In this document: positions 50,607 to 60,177 of the stretch, one piece after another
How positions within the stretch are numbered: the stretch's first letter is position 1
Layout of the letters: each line of letters opens with the position of its first letter
Assembly: GCF_009712475.1 (NCBI RefSeq)
Contig: NZ_VCJO01000003.1
Span: 124,001-188,000, forward strand
Reading direction: 5' to 3'
DNA from: Micromonospora sp. CP22
Lineage (GTDB): Bacteria > Actinomycetota > Actinomycetes > Mycobacteriales > Micromonosporaceae
Length of the DNA: 64,000 nt
Made by a program: the position numbers and the translations under genes
The notes under the pieces: model-generated
What the model was told of the DNA's origin: nothing
Databases searched by the model: none
The model's input: the letters and a program-made list of their open reading frames with translations, nothing else

Positions 50607-52543
50607 CAGGCCCGGGGGTCGGTCAGTGACCGCACGTCCCACACCCAGACGTCCAGTTCGAGCCGCGCCGGGCCGACCAACTGCTCGACGGTCTGCCGCA
50701 GCGGCTCGGAGTGCGACTGCCGGACCGGTAGCACCAGGATCGCCGCCCGCCAGTGCCGCAGCTCGTCCAGGGAGCGCCGCCGCTGACGGTCGTCGAGTTC
50801 CGGCGTACGGCCGGTGGTGGCGACCTCTTCCAGGATCTTCCCGATGCCGCTCGGCCGACCGCCGAAGCGGCCCGGGTCACCGGTGTTGCCGTTGCGCGGG
50901 GCGAGGAAGTACCCGCCCGGGATCTTGAAGTCGAGGTTGGTGGCGGCGGCCCACCGCATCCCGTGGGTGTTGCCCATGCTCGGCACCGGGATCGGCACCA
51001 GGGTCTGGTCCGGCCCGACGTAGGCGCGCCACCGGTCGGAGGTGATGAACTCCGGCACCGGGGGGCGGGAGGTCATCGGCAGCGGCATAGGGGTGATCGG
51101 CAGCAGCGCGAGCACCAGACCGGCGACGGTCAGCGTACGCACGGTCCCCCGGTCCATGGACAGCGTGCTGGTCCGCTCGATGGCCAGGGCCAGCAGGATC
51201 GCCACGACCACTGTGGTGATCATGCCGAACCGGGTCGGCACCACCGCGTCGAGCAGCGGCAGCCGGACCAGCCACTCCCACGGGCCGACCACCAGTTCCC
51301 GGTCCCACCAGGTGATCCGCTCACCGAGGGAGAGGATGGTGTAGAAGGCGGCGGTCGCGGCGAGCGCCCGGACCAGCACCTCCCGCCGGAGCCAGAGCAC
51401 GATCCCCACCGCGATCAGGGCCAGGCTCCACCCGAAGAAGGCGTTCTCCTCGGAGTAGTTCGGCGCGAGGTTGACGTTCGCCCGCTGGCTACCCCCGATG
51501 GTCGGCGAGCCGGGGGCGAAGTACGCGGCGACGTCGTTGCCGTAGTCACGGACGGCGTCGCTGAGCCCGTGGTAGGCCATCGGGCCGGCGAACTGGATGT
51601 ACAGCGGGTACGCCAGCAGCGCCCCGGCGATCACCGTGCAGGTGGCCAGCGCCTTGGCCAACGGTCGCCAGGCCGTCGACCACAACTCCGGGCGCTGGGC
51701 CACCACCGCGATCAGGAAGATCCCGCAGCCCATCGCGGTGAAGAGCAGGATCTCCTCGTTGATGAACGCCTGGGCGGTGACCAGCAGGGCCAGGACCGCG
51801 CCGTCCCGGTACGGCCGGGTCGACCGGGTGATCACCATGACCCGCCAGACGATGAACGGCAGCAGGAACTGACTGATGATGTTCGGATGCCAGCTGGCAT
51901 GCGACAGCATCGCCGGGGAGAACCCGCAGAACCAGCCGCCCACCACGGCGGCGAGCCGGTTGTTCACCACGTGCCGGGACAGCACGAAATACCAGGCCGA
52001 GGCGGTTCCGGCGAGGCCCAGCGTCACCAGCAGCACGAAGGTCACGGCCGGCCCGAAGAGCAGGGTCACCGGCACCATCGGGATGCCGAGGGCGAGGATG
52101 GCCGTGTTGGCCATCAGGTTGACCCCGTCGGGGTAGTTGAACTGCTCGGTGAAGAACGGGAACTCCCCGTGCAGCACCACCCGCACCGAGTGGGCGAGGA
52201 AGAACTGCACCTGGGCCGGGTCGCTGCTGTAGAGCGAGGCCACCCGACCGGCCGGGTCCACCCAGATCTGGCTGGTCACCCAGATCGCGGTCAGCAGGAA
52301 CCCGCCGAAGATCGCGAGGTCCAGACGACGGGGCGTCCAACGGAACCGACGTCGGCGGGCCGGAGCGGCCACACCGGTGCCGGTGCCCCGCGTACCGTCG
52401 GGCTCCGCCGGTGTGATCTCGGTCAGCTGCCGGGTCGATTCGGCAGCACGCTCCTCGTCACCCACGGTGACGATGTCGGACGGAGAGTCGGCGACGTCAG
52501 CGGATCTCAGCAGCGCGGCGGCGCGGGTCTCGGCAGGCGTCAC
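50606..52543 (-). CDS. Polytopic membrane protein, GT-C glycosyltransferase-like (paralogue 2)
   Basis: A 645-residue protein with a 70-residue cytosolic N-terminus, about ten spans and an extracellular C-terminal domain. The first loop reads FLAHSVRVVLHGEFPFFTEQ and NYPDGVNLMANTAILALG, matching the paralogue at 42273. Other shared features are WFCGFSPAMLSHASWHPNII, VTAQAFINEEILLFTAMG and the tail EFITSDRWRAYVGPDQTLVP and LDVWVWDVRSL. GTG start 52543. The pair flanks the ureide operon on opposite strands; a direct role in ureide use is unlikely, and glycan or lipid glycosylation is more plausible. Confidence 0.75.
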   Translation of the reverse strand: MTPAETRAAALLRSADVADSPSDIVTVGDEERAAESTRQLTEITPAEPDGTRGTGTGVAAPARRRRFRWTPRRLDLAIFGGFLLTAIWVTSQIWVDPAGRVASLYSSDPAQVQFFLAHSVRVVLHGEFPFFTEQFNYPDGVNLMANTAILALGIPMVPVTLLFGPAVTFVLLVTLGLAGTASAWYFVLSRHVVNNRLAAVVGGWFCGFSPAMLSHASWHPNIISQFLLPFIVWRVMVITRSTRPYRDGAVLALLVTAQAFINEEILLFTAMGCGIFLIAVVAQRPELWSTAWRPLAKALATCTVIAGALLAYPLYIQFAGPMAYHGLSDAVRDYGNDVAAYFAPGSPTIGGSQRANVNLAPNYSEENAFFGWSLALIAVGIVLWLRREVLVRALAATAAFYTILSLGERITWWDRELVVGPWEWLVRLPLLDAVVPTRFGMITTVVVAILLALAIERTSTLSMDRGTVRTLTVAGLVLALLPITPMPLPMTSRPPVPEFITSDRWRAYVGPDQTLVPIPVPSMGNTHGMRWAAATNLDFKIPGGYFLAPRNGNTGDPGRFGGRPSGIGKILEEVATTGRTPELDDRQRRRSLDELRHWRAAILVLPVRQSHSEPLRQTVEQLVGPARLELDVWVWDVRSLTDPRA

Positions 52544-52712
52544 AGTCGGCGGAGTCTACCGGAGTGGGGAAAATGCCCCAACTCGACGCGGTGTCCCCTG
52601 TGGCCGGTGTGGCGACATTGCGACGCAGCGTATGGCGACAGTAAGTGCCGAGGGGACATCTCGTACCATTGCCCTCCGACACGACGACGCGATCTGATCG
52701 GGGGCGTGACAG

Positions 52713-53912
52713 GTGGCTTCAGCCCGTTGGCAAGGCTTGACCGCCACCGGCCTGTCCACCCTGCTGATCGCCCTCACCGCCTGCGGGCCGGTCGCCGAGC
52801 GTCAGCCACGGGACCTGCGGGTCGGCTACGACAGCATGGACGGCTCGCTGACGGTGTGGCCGCCACGCGGCTCGCTGGCCGAGGACGCCACGGCGACCGC
52901 CGCCGTCACCCGGGCGGTACGCGAATGGCGGTCACCCGTGGACGACCGGGTGCACCTCCCCTCGTCCGGGATTCTCTTCTCCGGTGAGGTGGACGGCGCG
53001 CCCCTGGCCCTGGTCGCCGCGTCAGTACCCGGCGAGGCCGCGTCCTGGTTGCTCCAACTCACCCGCGACGACGACCGCTACACGGTCAGTCACGCCACCG
53101 AGTACACCGATCCCGGCTACCTGGTCTACTCCGACGTGTTGCCGGTCCAGTCCCCGCAGGGGCGGCGTTACCTGACCTCCGAACGGGTCCGGCGACTGGT
53201 CGGGCCGGACGGCAAGACCCTGTCCAGCACCGACGGCCTGACCGACCCGGTGCAGGTGCCCGAGTGCCGGGCGGTCACCGTCACCGCCACCCTGCGGGCC
53301 ACCGAGTCACTGCCCCGGGGGCGCTCCGCCGAGCGGCTGCTCGACCTGGGCACCGGCACCACCGCACCCCGCTACCCGCTGGTCCGTGACCAGAGCGGCT
53401 CCGGTCGGCGTGCCCTGACCGGTCTCGACACCTGCCAACTGGCGGGCGAGGACGGCCCGTTCGGCAGCATCCTCCGGCGGGTCGGCGACCGGGACGTACC
53501 GCAGTCGGTGCCGGCGTCATGGCCGATGGCGAAACTCGCCGTGCGTACCCTCGGCGAGATCACGCTCGACGGCGGCGAGCCGGCCGAGTTGGAGCAACTG
53601 ACCTGGGAGAGCGCCGAGGGTTCGATGAGCGCGGTGGTCTACCGGCCCGCCGACGACGGCCCGGTGGTGCTCTCCCCCGCCGACCGTACGCACGCGTTGC
53701 AGGTCTACGAGGTGCCGGTACCGGATCAGCCGCTGGTCGTGCTGAGCTGGCGTGCCGCCAAGGACACCACGCTGTCGGTGCCGCCGAACACGACCCGCCT
53801 GGTCGACCGCCCCGGGCTGGTGGTGGCTCCCCTCCCCGAGCGCCGCGAGACCTTCAGCCTCGCCGCCGACGAGAAGACCCACTACCGCACCGCCGGCTCC
53901 GCCCGCCGCTGA
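52713..53912 (+). CDS. Hypothetical lipoprotein
   Basis: A 399-residue exported protein. GTG 52713 begins a signal ending LIALTACGP, lipobox LTAC. The mature part is beta-rich with no recognised domain: VGYDSMDGSLTVWPPRGSL, SGILFSGEVDGAPLALVAAS, TYSDV-type strands and two isolated Cys (PECRAV, DTCQLAG) that may form a disulfide. It is divergent from the GT-C-like gene with about 170 bp between them, and ends at a strong hairpin before dxs. Confidence 0.7.
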   Translation: MASARWQGLTATGLSTLLIALTACGPVAERQPRDLRVGYDSMDGSLTVWPPRGSLAEDATATAAVTRAVREWRSPVDDRVHLPSSGILFSGEVDGAPLALVAASVPGEAASWLLQLTRDDDRYTVSHATEYTDPGYLVYSDVLPVQSPQGRRYLTSERVRRLVGPDGKTLSSTDGLTDPVQVPECRAVTVTATLRATESLPRGRSAERLLDLGTGTTAPRYPLVRDQSGSGRRALTGLDTCQLAGEDGPFGSILRRVGDRDVPQSVPASWPMAKLAVRTLGEITLDGGEPAELEQLTWESAEGSMSAVVYRPADDGPVVLSPADRTHALQVYEVPVPDQPLVVLSWRAAKDTTLSVPPNTTRLVDRPGLVVAPLPERRETFSLAADEKTHYRTAGSARR

Positions 53913-53954
53913 CCCACCCCCGCCACCGTCGACGCGGTGGTTCGGGGGTGGGTC
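53911..53954. terminator. Terminator hairpin between lipoprotein gene and dxs
   Basis: Long G/C stem: GACCCACCCCCG..CCACCG pairs with CGGTGG..CGGGGGTGGGTC around a TCGACG loop. It lies between convergent genes and overlaps the lipoprotein stop. Confidence 0.75.
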
Positions 53955-53961
53955 CGGACGG

Positions 53962-55908
53962 TCAGTTGGCGGTGGGGTTGGAGGTCAGGCGAGGCGGGTC
54001 CACCGGCTCGGTGTCGAGGCGGGAGATCCAGCCGGTGATGTCGCGGGCCACGTCCTGGGCGGTCAGGCCGAGGTCGGCCAGGATCTGGCCACGCGAGCCG
54101 TGCGGGTGCCAGTCGGCCGGCACCCCCAGGTCGCGCAGCGGCACCTGGACGTCGGCGTCGCGCATCGCCTGGGCGAGGCCGTCACCGACGCCGCCGACCC
54201 GCACGCCGTCCTCGACGGTGACCACCAGCCGGTGTCCCTTGGCCAACTCGACGAGTTCGGGCGGAATCGGGCGAACCCAGCGCGGGTCGACCACGGTGAC
54301 CCCGTAGCCCTGCTCGGCGACCCGGGCGGCCACCTGCATGCCGAGCTGGCCGAAGGCGCCCACCGCGACGAGCAGCACGTCGGTACGCGCCGACTCGGCC
54401 AACACGTCGACCGGCCCGACCCGCCGTACGGCGGGCAGGTCGGCGGCGACCGCACCGGTCGGGTAGCGCAGCACGGTCGGGCCGTCGTCGACAGCGACCG
54501 CCTCGCGCAGCTCCTCGCGGAGGGTGGCGGCGTCGCGGGGCGCCGCGATCCGCAGACCGGGCACCACGCCGAAGACCGACATGTCCCAGATGCCGTAGTG
54601 GCTCGGCCCGTCCGGGCCGGTGATGCCGGCGCGGTCCAGCACGAAGGTGACCGGCAGCTTGTGCATCGCCACGTCCAGCAGGACCTGGTCGAAGGCCCGG
54701 TTGAGGAAGGTCGCGTAGACCGCCACCACCGGGTGCAACCCACCGAGCGCCAGGCCCGCCGCCGAGGTGGCGGCGTGCTGCTCGGCGATGCCCACGTCGT
54801 ACGTGCGCTCCGGGTACTTGCGGGCCAGCTTCGCGATGCCGGTCGGCTCGGCCATCGCGGCGGTGATGCCCACCACGTCAGGCCGCTCGTCGGCGATCTT
54901 GACCAGCTCGTCGGCGAAGACGTTGGTCCACTTCACCGACGGCGCGGCGGTGGCCTTACCGGTGGCGATGTCGAAGGCGCCGGGGCCGTGGAAGCAGTCC
55001 GCCTCGTCCTCCTCGGCGGGGCGGTAGCCGTAGCCCTTGCGGGTGACCGCGTGCACGATCACCGGGCCACCGAAGTTCTTCGCCGCCCGCAGCGCCGCCT
55101 CGACGGCGGTGAGGTCGTGCCCGTCGACCGGGCCGACGTACTTGATGCCGAGGTCCTCGAACATCGCCTGCGGCGCGACCGCGTCCTTGATGCCGCGCTT
55201 GACCGCGTGCAGCACCTCGTACATCGGCTTGCCGACCAGCGGGGTCGAGCCGAGCGCGTCCTTGACGGCGTCCAGGACCTTCTCGTAGCCGGGGTTGAGC
55301 CGCAGCGTGGAGAGGTGGTGGGCGAGGCCGCCGATCGTCGGCGCGTACGAGCGGCCGTTGTCATTGACCACGATGACCAGCGGGTTCTCGGTGGCGGCGA
55401 TGTTGTTCAGCGCCTCCCAGCACATGCCGCCGGTCAGCGCGCCGTCGCCCACCACGGCGACCACGGTCCGCGACTCGCCGCGCAACGCGTACGCCTTGGC
55501 CAGCCCGTCGGCGTACGACAGGGCGGTCGAGGCGTGCGAGTTCTCGATGATGTCGTGCTCACTCTCGGCCTGGCTGGGGTAGCCGGAGAGGCCGCCGCGC
55601 TGGCGCAGCTGGTCGAAGCCGCCCTGCCGACCGGTGAGGATCTTGTGCACGTACGCCTGGTGGCCGGTGTCGAAGAGCATCCGGTCCCGGGGAGAGTCGA
55701 AGACCCGGTGCAGGGCCAGGGTGAGTTCCACCACGCCCAGGTTCGGCCCGATATGCCCGCCGGTACGCGACACCTTGGCGATCAGGAAGTCACGGATCTC
55801 GGCGGCGAGGATCTCCAGCTCGGTGGCTGACATCCGCTTGACGTCCTGGGGACCGTGCACCGTGGCCAGCAGCCGGCCGTGGTTGGCCGTGTCCTCTTCA
55901 ACACTCAT
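53962..55908 (-). CDS. dxs: 1-deoxy-D-xylulose-5-phosphate synthase
   Basis: First enzyme of the MEP isoprenoid pathway: pyruvate plus glyceraldehyde-3-phosphate to DXP with thiamine diphosphate. 648 residues from ATG 55908 (frame open to 55962). N-terminal His region [20 protein letters not shown]; thiamine diphosphate motif [20 protein letters not shown] with the following [13 protein letters not shown]. The transketolase middle domain has [20 protein letters not shown] and [21 protein letters not shown]-terminal domain [17 protein letters not shown] composite repeat lies between it and the upstream methyltransferase gene. Confidence 0.97.
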   Translation of the reverse strand: MSVEEDTANHGRLLATVHGPQDVKRMSATELEILAAEIRDFLIAKVSRTGGHIGPNLGVVELTLALHRVFDSPRDRMLFDTGHQAYVHKILTGRQGGFDQLRQRGGLSGYPSQAESEHDIIENSHASTALSYADGLAKAYALRGESRTVVAVVGDGALTGGMCWEALNNIAATENPLVIVVNDNGRSYAPTIGGLAHHLSTLRLNPGYEKVLDAVKDALGSTPLVGKPMYEVLHAVKRGIKDAVAPQAMFEDLGIKYVGPVDGHDLTAVEAALRAAKNFGGPVIVHAVTRKGYGYRPAEEDEADCFHGPGAFDIATGKATAAPSVKWTNVFADELVKIADERPDVVGITAAMAEPTGIAKLARKYPERTYDVGIAEQHAATSAAGLALGGLHPVVAVYATFLNRAFDQVLLDVAMHKLPVTFVLDRAGITGPDGPSHYGIWDMSVFGVVPGLRIAAPRDAATLREELREAVAVDDGPTVLRYPTGAVAADLPAVRRVGPVDVLAESARTDVLLVAVGAFGQLGMQVAARVAEQGYGVTVVDPRWVRPIPPELVELAKGHRLVVTVEDGVRVGGVGDGLAQAMRDADVQVPLRDLGVPADWHPHGSRGQILADLGLTAQDVARDITGWISRLDTEPVDPPRLTSNPTAN

Positions 55909-55977
55909 GAGCGCAGAGTCTATCGGCCCTGGCACACCGCGCAGCCCGGGCGCGACCCCCACCCACCTCCCGCTGGT

Positions 55978-56032
55978 AAGGAAGGGCCCCTTACTAACGC
56001 CTGCGGTATAGGAAGGGTCCCTTCCTTACACC
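55978..56032 (+). repeat. Composite intergenic repeat, copy C
   Basis: Unit 1 is AAGGAAGGGCCCCTTACTAA-CGCC (55978-56001), spacer TGCGGTAT, unit 2 AGGAAGGGTCCCTTCCTTAC-ACC (56010-56032). Its right end abuts the stop codon of the methyltransferase gene. Unit 2 is itself a palindrome (GGAAGGG-T-CCCTTCC). Copies at 29957 and 33261. Confidence 0.78.
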
Positions 56033-57301
56033 TCAGCGAGTGGGTGAGAGCAGCCCGACCAGTTCCACGTGCTGGGTCATCGGAAACAGGTCGTACCCGC
56101 GCAGCGCCGTCAGCCGCCACCCCAGGTCGGCGAAGACCCGCACATCCCGGGCGAACGCGGCCGGGTCACAGGCCACGTACGCCACCGTCCGGGGTCCGGC
56201 GGCCACCACGTCACGCACCACCCGCGCTCCGGCCCCGGTCCGGGGCGGGTCGAGCACCACCACGTCGACCGGGCCGGTGACCCGGCGACGGGCCAGGGCG
56301 GTCTCCACCCGGGCCGCCACCACCTCCACGACCGGCAGGTCGCGCAGGTTCTCCCGGGCCGCCGTGACGCCGTCACCGGCCGCCTCGACCAGGGTGACCC
56401 GCCCGGTCTCGCCCACCCGAGCGGCCAGCGCCGCCGCGAACAGGCCGGCGCCACCGTAGAGATCCCAGGCCCGCTCCCCCGGCCGAGGGTCGGTCAGCTC
56501 CAACACCGCGTCGACCAGGGTGTCCGCAGCGGCGGGATGCACCTGCCAGAAGGACGAGGTGGGCACCGTCCATTCCCGACCGGCGGCCCGCTCCCGGACC
56601 CGGTCCGGGCCACTGACCCGACGGGCGGTCCCGGCCGCGACGGCGGTCACCGCCACATCCCCGCCGGTGGAGGCGACCGCCTCCACCGCCTCGGCATCCG
56701 GCCAGCTCACCCCGGCGGCGGTGAGCACCGGCAGCTCCTGGATGGCCGGGTGGGCGATCAGGCAGCGATCGATCGGCACCACCTCGTGTGAGCGGTGCTT
56801 GAGCAGCCCGGCGCGCCCGGCCGCGTCGACCGCGTACCGCACCCGGGATCGCCAGCCCAACGGACCACCGGGCAACGCGGTCACCCGCAGGCCGAGCGCG
56901 TCACAGGCGGCCTCGTCCAGGCCGCCGAGGCGGATGAGCTGCTCACGGACCACCGCCTCCTTCCAGCGCAACTGGGCGTCCGGGGCGACGTGTTGCAGGT
57001 CGCAGCCGCCGCAGCGGCCCGGGCGCGCGTACGGGCAGGGTGGGGTGACCCGCTCCGGGGCCGCCTCCAGCACGGTGACCGCGTCGGCCCGGACGAAGCC
57101 CCGGTGCACCTCGGTCACCTCGGCCAGCACCCGCTCACCCGGTAGGGCGTGCCGGACGAAGACCACCTGGCCGTCCACCCGGGCCACGCAGTGCCCACCG
57201 GGCGCCACCGCCGCGACGGTCAACTCGACCCGCTCGGCCTCCTCCAGCCCGCTGATCACGCCTCCCTCACCAGGTTCGGCGCGTCGCCGACGTTCACTCA
57301 T
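56033..57301 (-). CDS. TrmA/RlmD-family RNA 5-methyluridine methyltransferase
   Basis: A 422-residue SAM-dependent RNA m5U methyltransferase. An N-terminal TRAM domain (about 22-75; VAAVAPGGHCVARVDGQVVF) binds RNA. Iron-sulfur Cys are in CPYARPGRCGGCDLQH. The SAM site is LYGGAGLFAAALAARVGETG. The catalytic region is VVVLDPPRTGAGARVV and the nucleophile Cys in VAYVACDPAAFARDV. Whether tRNA or rRNA is the target is not clear. The ATG start overlaps the permease stop by 4 bp. Same position as Rv2689c in M. tuberculosis. Confidence 0.92.
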   Translation of the reverse strand: MSERRRRAEPGEGGVISGLEEAERVELTVAAVAPGGHCVARVDGQVVFVRHALPGERVLAEVTEVHRGFVRADAVTVLEAAPERVTPPCPYARPGRCGGCDLQHVAPDAQLRWKEAVVREQLIRLGGLDEAACDALGLRVTALPGGPLGWRSRVRYAVDAAGRAGLLKHRSHEVVPIDRCLIAHPAIQELPVLTAAGVSWPDAEAVEAVASTGGDVAVTAVAAGTARRVSGPDRVRERAAGREWTVPTSSFWQVHPAAADTLVDAVLELTDPRPGERAWDLYGGAGLFAAALAARVGETGRVTLVEAAGDGVTAARENLRDLPVVEVVAARVETALARRRVTGPVDVVVLDPPRTGAGARVVRDVVAAGPRTVAYVACDPAAFARDVRVFADLGWRLTALRGYDLFPMTQHVELVGLLSPTR

Positions 57302-59361
57302 CGCGGTTCACCGTCCATCGGGTCGCGCTCCGGATCCAACGGCGGAACGACGGGTGGCAGGGTGCCGCGCGGGGTGACCCGGGGGCCGCGGGCCGGTCCA
57401 CGGCCCAGCGTGGCGTCCAGTCGGTCCAGGTCCTTGCCGGCGGTCGAGGCGAGCTGCCACGGCACGCTGGTCACCATCACCCCCGGCTCGAACAGCAGTC
57501 GCCCCTTGAGCCGCAACGCACTCTGGTTGTGCAGCAGGTTCTCCCACCAGCGTCCCACCACGTACTCGGGGATGAAGACCGTCACCACGTCGCGCGGTGA
57601 CGCACGGCGCACCCCGGCCACGTAGTTCAGGATCGGGCGGGTGATCTCCCGGTACGGCGAGTCGATCACCGTCAACGGGATCGGCACGTCCCGTCGTTCC
57701 CAGTCGCCCTGCAACTGCCGGGTGTCGTGGTCGTCGACGTTCACGGTCACCGCGGTGAGTGTGTCCGGCCGGGTGGCCTGCGCGTACGCCACCGCCCGCA
57801 GGGTCGGTTGGTGCAGTTTGCTGACCAGCACGATGGCGTGGTTGCGGGCCGGCAGCACCGGACGCCCCTCGTCCGGGGCCAGTTCGACGGCCACCCGGTC
57901 GTAGTGCCGCCGGATGGCCAGCATCAACACGTAGATCAGACCCATCGCGACGATGGCGATCCACGCACCGAGCAGGAACTTGGTGATCAGCACGATCACC
58001 AGCACCGCGGCGGTCATCGCCATGCCGAAGGCGTTGATCGCCCGGGAGCGGACCATCCGACGGCGCGCCTGCGGATCCCGCTCCCGGCCCAGCAGCCGGT
58101 TCCAGTGCCGGATCATCCCGGCCTGGGAGAGGGTGAACGAGACGAAGACGCCGACGATGTAGAGCTGGATGAGCTTGGTCACCTCGGCCTGGAAAACGAC
58201 GATCAGCAGGATCGCGAAACCGGCCAGGAAGAGGATCCCGTTGGAGAAGGCCAGCCGGTCACCCCGGGTGTGCAGCTGTCGGGGCAGGTAACGGTCCTGG
58301 GCGAGGATCGAACCGAGCACCGGGAAGCCGCTGAAGGCCGTGTTGGCGGCCACGAACAGGATCGTGGCGGTCACCCCGACGACCAGGAACAGCAGCACCG
58401 ACCCCGACCCGAAGACCGTCTCGCCGAGCTGGGCGGTGACGGTCTTCTGCACGTAGCCGTCCGGGCCGGCGACGATCTGCACGGCCGGGTTCTCGACGAA
58501 CTGGAGCCCGGTGAGCCGCGCCAACCAGACGATGCCGACCAGCATCGTCACCGAGACCAGGCCGAGCATCAGCAGCGTGGTCGCGGCGTTGCGACTCTTC
58601 GGCGCCTTGAACGCCGGCACCCCGTTGGAGATCGCCTCCACGCCGGTCAGCGCGGCGCAGCCGGAGGAGAAGCTCCGCAACAGCAGGAACGCCATCGCCC
58701 AGCCGGTGGTGTCGTGCCACTCGGCGGCGACGACCAGGTCGGCGCTGGGCGCGCGCAGTTCCTCGCCGAGCACCACGATCCGGACCAGCCCGGTGAGGAT
58801 CATCCCGATGATCACGATCATGAAGCCGTACGTCGGGATGGCGAAGGCGCTGCCCGCCTCCTTGAGCCCCCGCAGGTTGACCGCGCTCAGCAACACCACG
58901 GCGGAGACCGCGATGAGCACCTTGTGGGTCCCCACGAACGGGATCACCGAGCCGAGGTTGGCCACCCCGGAGGAGACCGACACGGCGACGGTGAGGACGT
59001 AGTCGACCAGCAGCGCGCTGGCCACCCCCACCCCGGCTCGCGGGCCGAGGTTGACCGTCGCCACCTCGTAGTCGCCGCCGCCCGAGGGGTACGCGTGCAC
59101 GTTCTGCCGGTAGCTGGCCACCACGGTCAGCATGACCACCACCACGCCGAGGGCGACCCACGGCGAGAACACGAACGCCGAGGCTCCCGCGATGGAGAGC
59201 ATCAGCAGGATCTCGTCCGGCGCGTACGCCACGCTCGACAACGCGTCCGAGGCGAAGACGGGCAGGGCGATGCGCTTCGGCAGCACGGTGTGCTTGAGCC
59301 GGTCGGACCGGAACGGCCGGCCGACGAGCAGCCGCTTCAGCAGCGAGGTGGATCGGGCCAC
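57298..59361 (-). CDS. APC-superfamily permease (Rv2690c-like)
   Basis: A 687-residue transporter from GTG 59361 (VARSTSLLKRLLVGRPFRSD); the open frame upstream of it is non-coding. About twelve spans occupy residues 45-480. The helix-1 region KRIALPVFASDALSSVAYAP and helix-6 region SSGCAALTGVEAISNGVPAF mark the APC fold. A cytosolic C-terminal domain of about 180 residues (ARNHAIVLVSKLHQPTLRAV, VIDSPYREITRPILNYVAGV) resembles universal-stress-type folds. Two TrkA genes are divergently transcribed next to it, as in mycobacteria, so potassium or amino-acid uptake under TrkA gating is plausible. It overlaps the methyltransferase start. Confidence 0.88.
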   Translation of the reverse strand: MARSTSLLKRLLVGRPFRSDRLKHTVLPKRIALPVFASDALSSVAYAPDEILLMLSIAGASAFVFSPWVALGVVVVMLTVVASYRQNVHAYPSGGGDYEVATVNLGPRAGVGVASALLVDYVLTVAVSVSSGVANLGSVIPFVGTHKVLIAVSAVVLLSAVNLRGLKEAGSAFAIPTYGFMIVIIGMILTGLVRIVVLGEELRAPSADLVVAAEWHDTTGWAMAFLLLRSFSSGCAALTGVEAISNGVPAFKAPKSRNAATTLLMLGLVSVTMLVGIVWLARLTGLQFVENPAVQIVAGPDGYVQKTVTAQLGETVFGSGSVLLFLVVGVTATILFVAANTAFSGFPVLGSILAQDRYLPRQLHTRGDRLAFSNGILFLAGFAILLIVVFQAEVTKLIQLYIVGVFVSFTLSQAGMIRHWNRLLGRERDPQARRRMVRSRAINAFGMAMTAAVLVIVLITKFLLGAWIAIVAMGLIYVLMLAIRRHYDRVAVELAPDEGRPVLPARNHAIVLVSKLHQPTLRAVAYAQATRPDTLTAVTVNVDDHDTRQLQGDWERRDVPIPLTVIDSPYREITRPILNYVAGVRRASPRDVVTVFIPEYVVGRWWENLLHNQSALRLKGRLLFEPGVMVTSVPWQLASTAGKDLDRLDATLGRGPARGPRVTPRGTLPPVVPPLDPERDPMDGEPR

Positions 59362-59512
59362 AACGGCACAGCGTACGACCACCACCGGTGGGAGCGTGGG
59401 GTGCCCGGCCACGGCCATCACCAGCACAGGAGTACCGTCGGTCCCCGCCTGCGGCCCGGACGTGGCAGGCTCGCAGACGACGAGGCGCGGCGGCACCACC
59501 GTGGGAGGCAGC

Positions 59513-60175
59513 GTGCACATCGTGATCATGGGTTGTGGTCGGGTCGGCTCGACCCTGGCCCACAGCCTGGAGTCCCGGGGGCACTCGGTCGCGATCATCG
59601 ACCAGGACGCGGACGCCTTCCGTCGGCTGCGCCCGGACTTCACGGGCGTCACGGTCACCGGGGTGGGCTTCGACGGCGACGTGCTGCGCCAGGCCGGCAT
59701 CGAACGGGCCGACGCCTTCGCCGCCGTCTCCAGCGGCGACAACTCCAACATCATCTCGGCCCGGTTGGCCCGGGAGAACTTCGGCGTGGTCCGGGTCGCG
59801 GCCCGCATCTACGACCAGCGCCGAGCGCAGGTCTACGAACGGCTGGGCATCCCCACCGTGGCCACCGTCCGGTGGACGGCCGACCGGATGCTGCGCCACC
59901 TGCTGCCCGAGGGCAACGTGGAGATCTTCCGCGACCCCACCAGCACCGTCTCGATCGTGGAGGTGCCGGTGCACAAGGACTGGATCGGCCGTCCGGTGCG
60001 GGATCTGGAGGAGGCGACCGGTGCCCGGGTGGCGTACCTGACCCGTTTCGGCATCGGCACGCTACCCACCGCCTCCAGCGTGGTGCAGGAGGGCGACCAG
60101 GTTTTCATGCTGGTCACCGACGACATGGTGGCGGCGGTCACGTCCGTGGCGGCGACACCCGAAGGGGGTCAGTGA
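59513..60175 (+). CDS. TrkA-type potassium-uptake regulatory protein (first of pair)
   Basis: A 220-residue RCK protein that binds NAD(H) or ATP and gates a potassium transporter. GTG 59513 after GGGAGG. Rossmann motif VHIVIMGCGRVGSTLAHSLE with acidic end VAIIDQDADAF. The TrkA-C domain begins near 140 (VEVPVHKDWIGRPVRDLEEA, LPTASSVVQEGDQVFMLVTD). It is followed 2 bp later by the second TrkA gene. Equivalent of ceoB/ceoC of M. tuberculosis. Confidence 0.92.
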   Translation: MHIVIMGCGRVGSTLAHSLESRGHSVAIIDQDADAFRRLRPDFTGVTVTGVGFDGDVLRQAGIERADAFAAVSSGDNSNIISARLARENFGVVRVAARIYDQRRAQVYERLGIPTVATVRWTADRMLRHLLPEGNVEIFRDPTSTVSIVEVPVHKDWIGRPVRDLEEATGARVAYLTRFGIGTLPTASSVVQEGDQVFMLVTDDMVAAVTSVAATPEGGQ

Positions 60176-60177
60176 CC

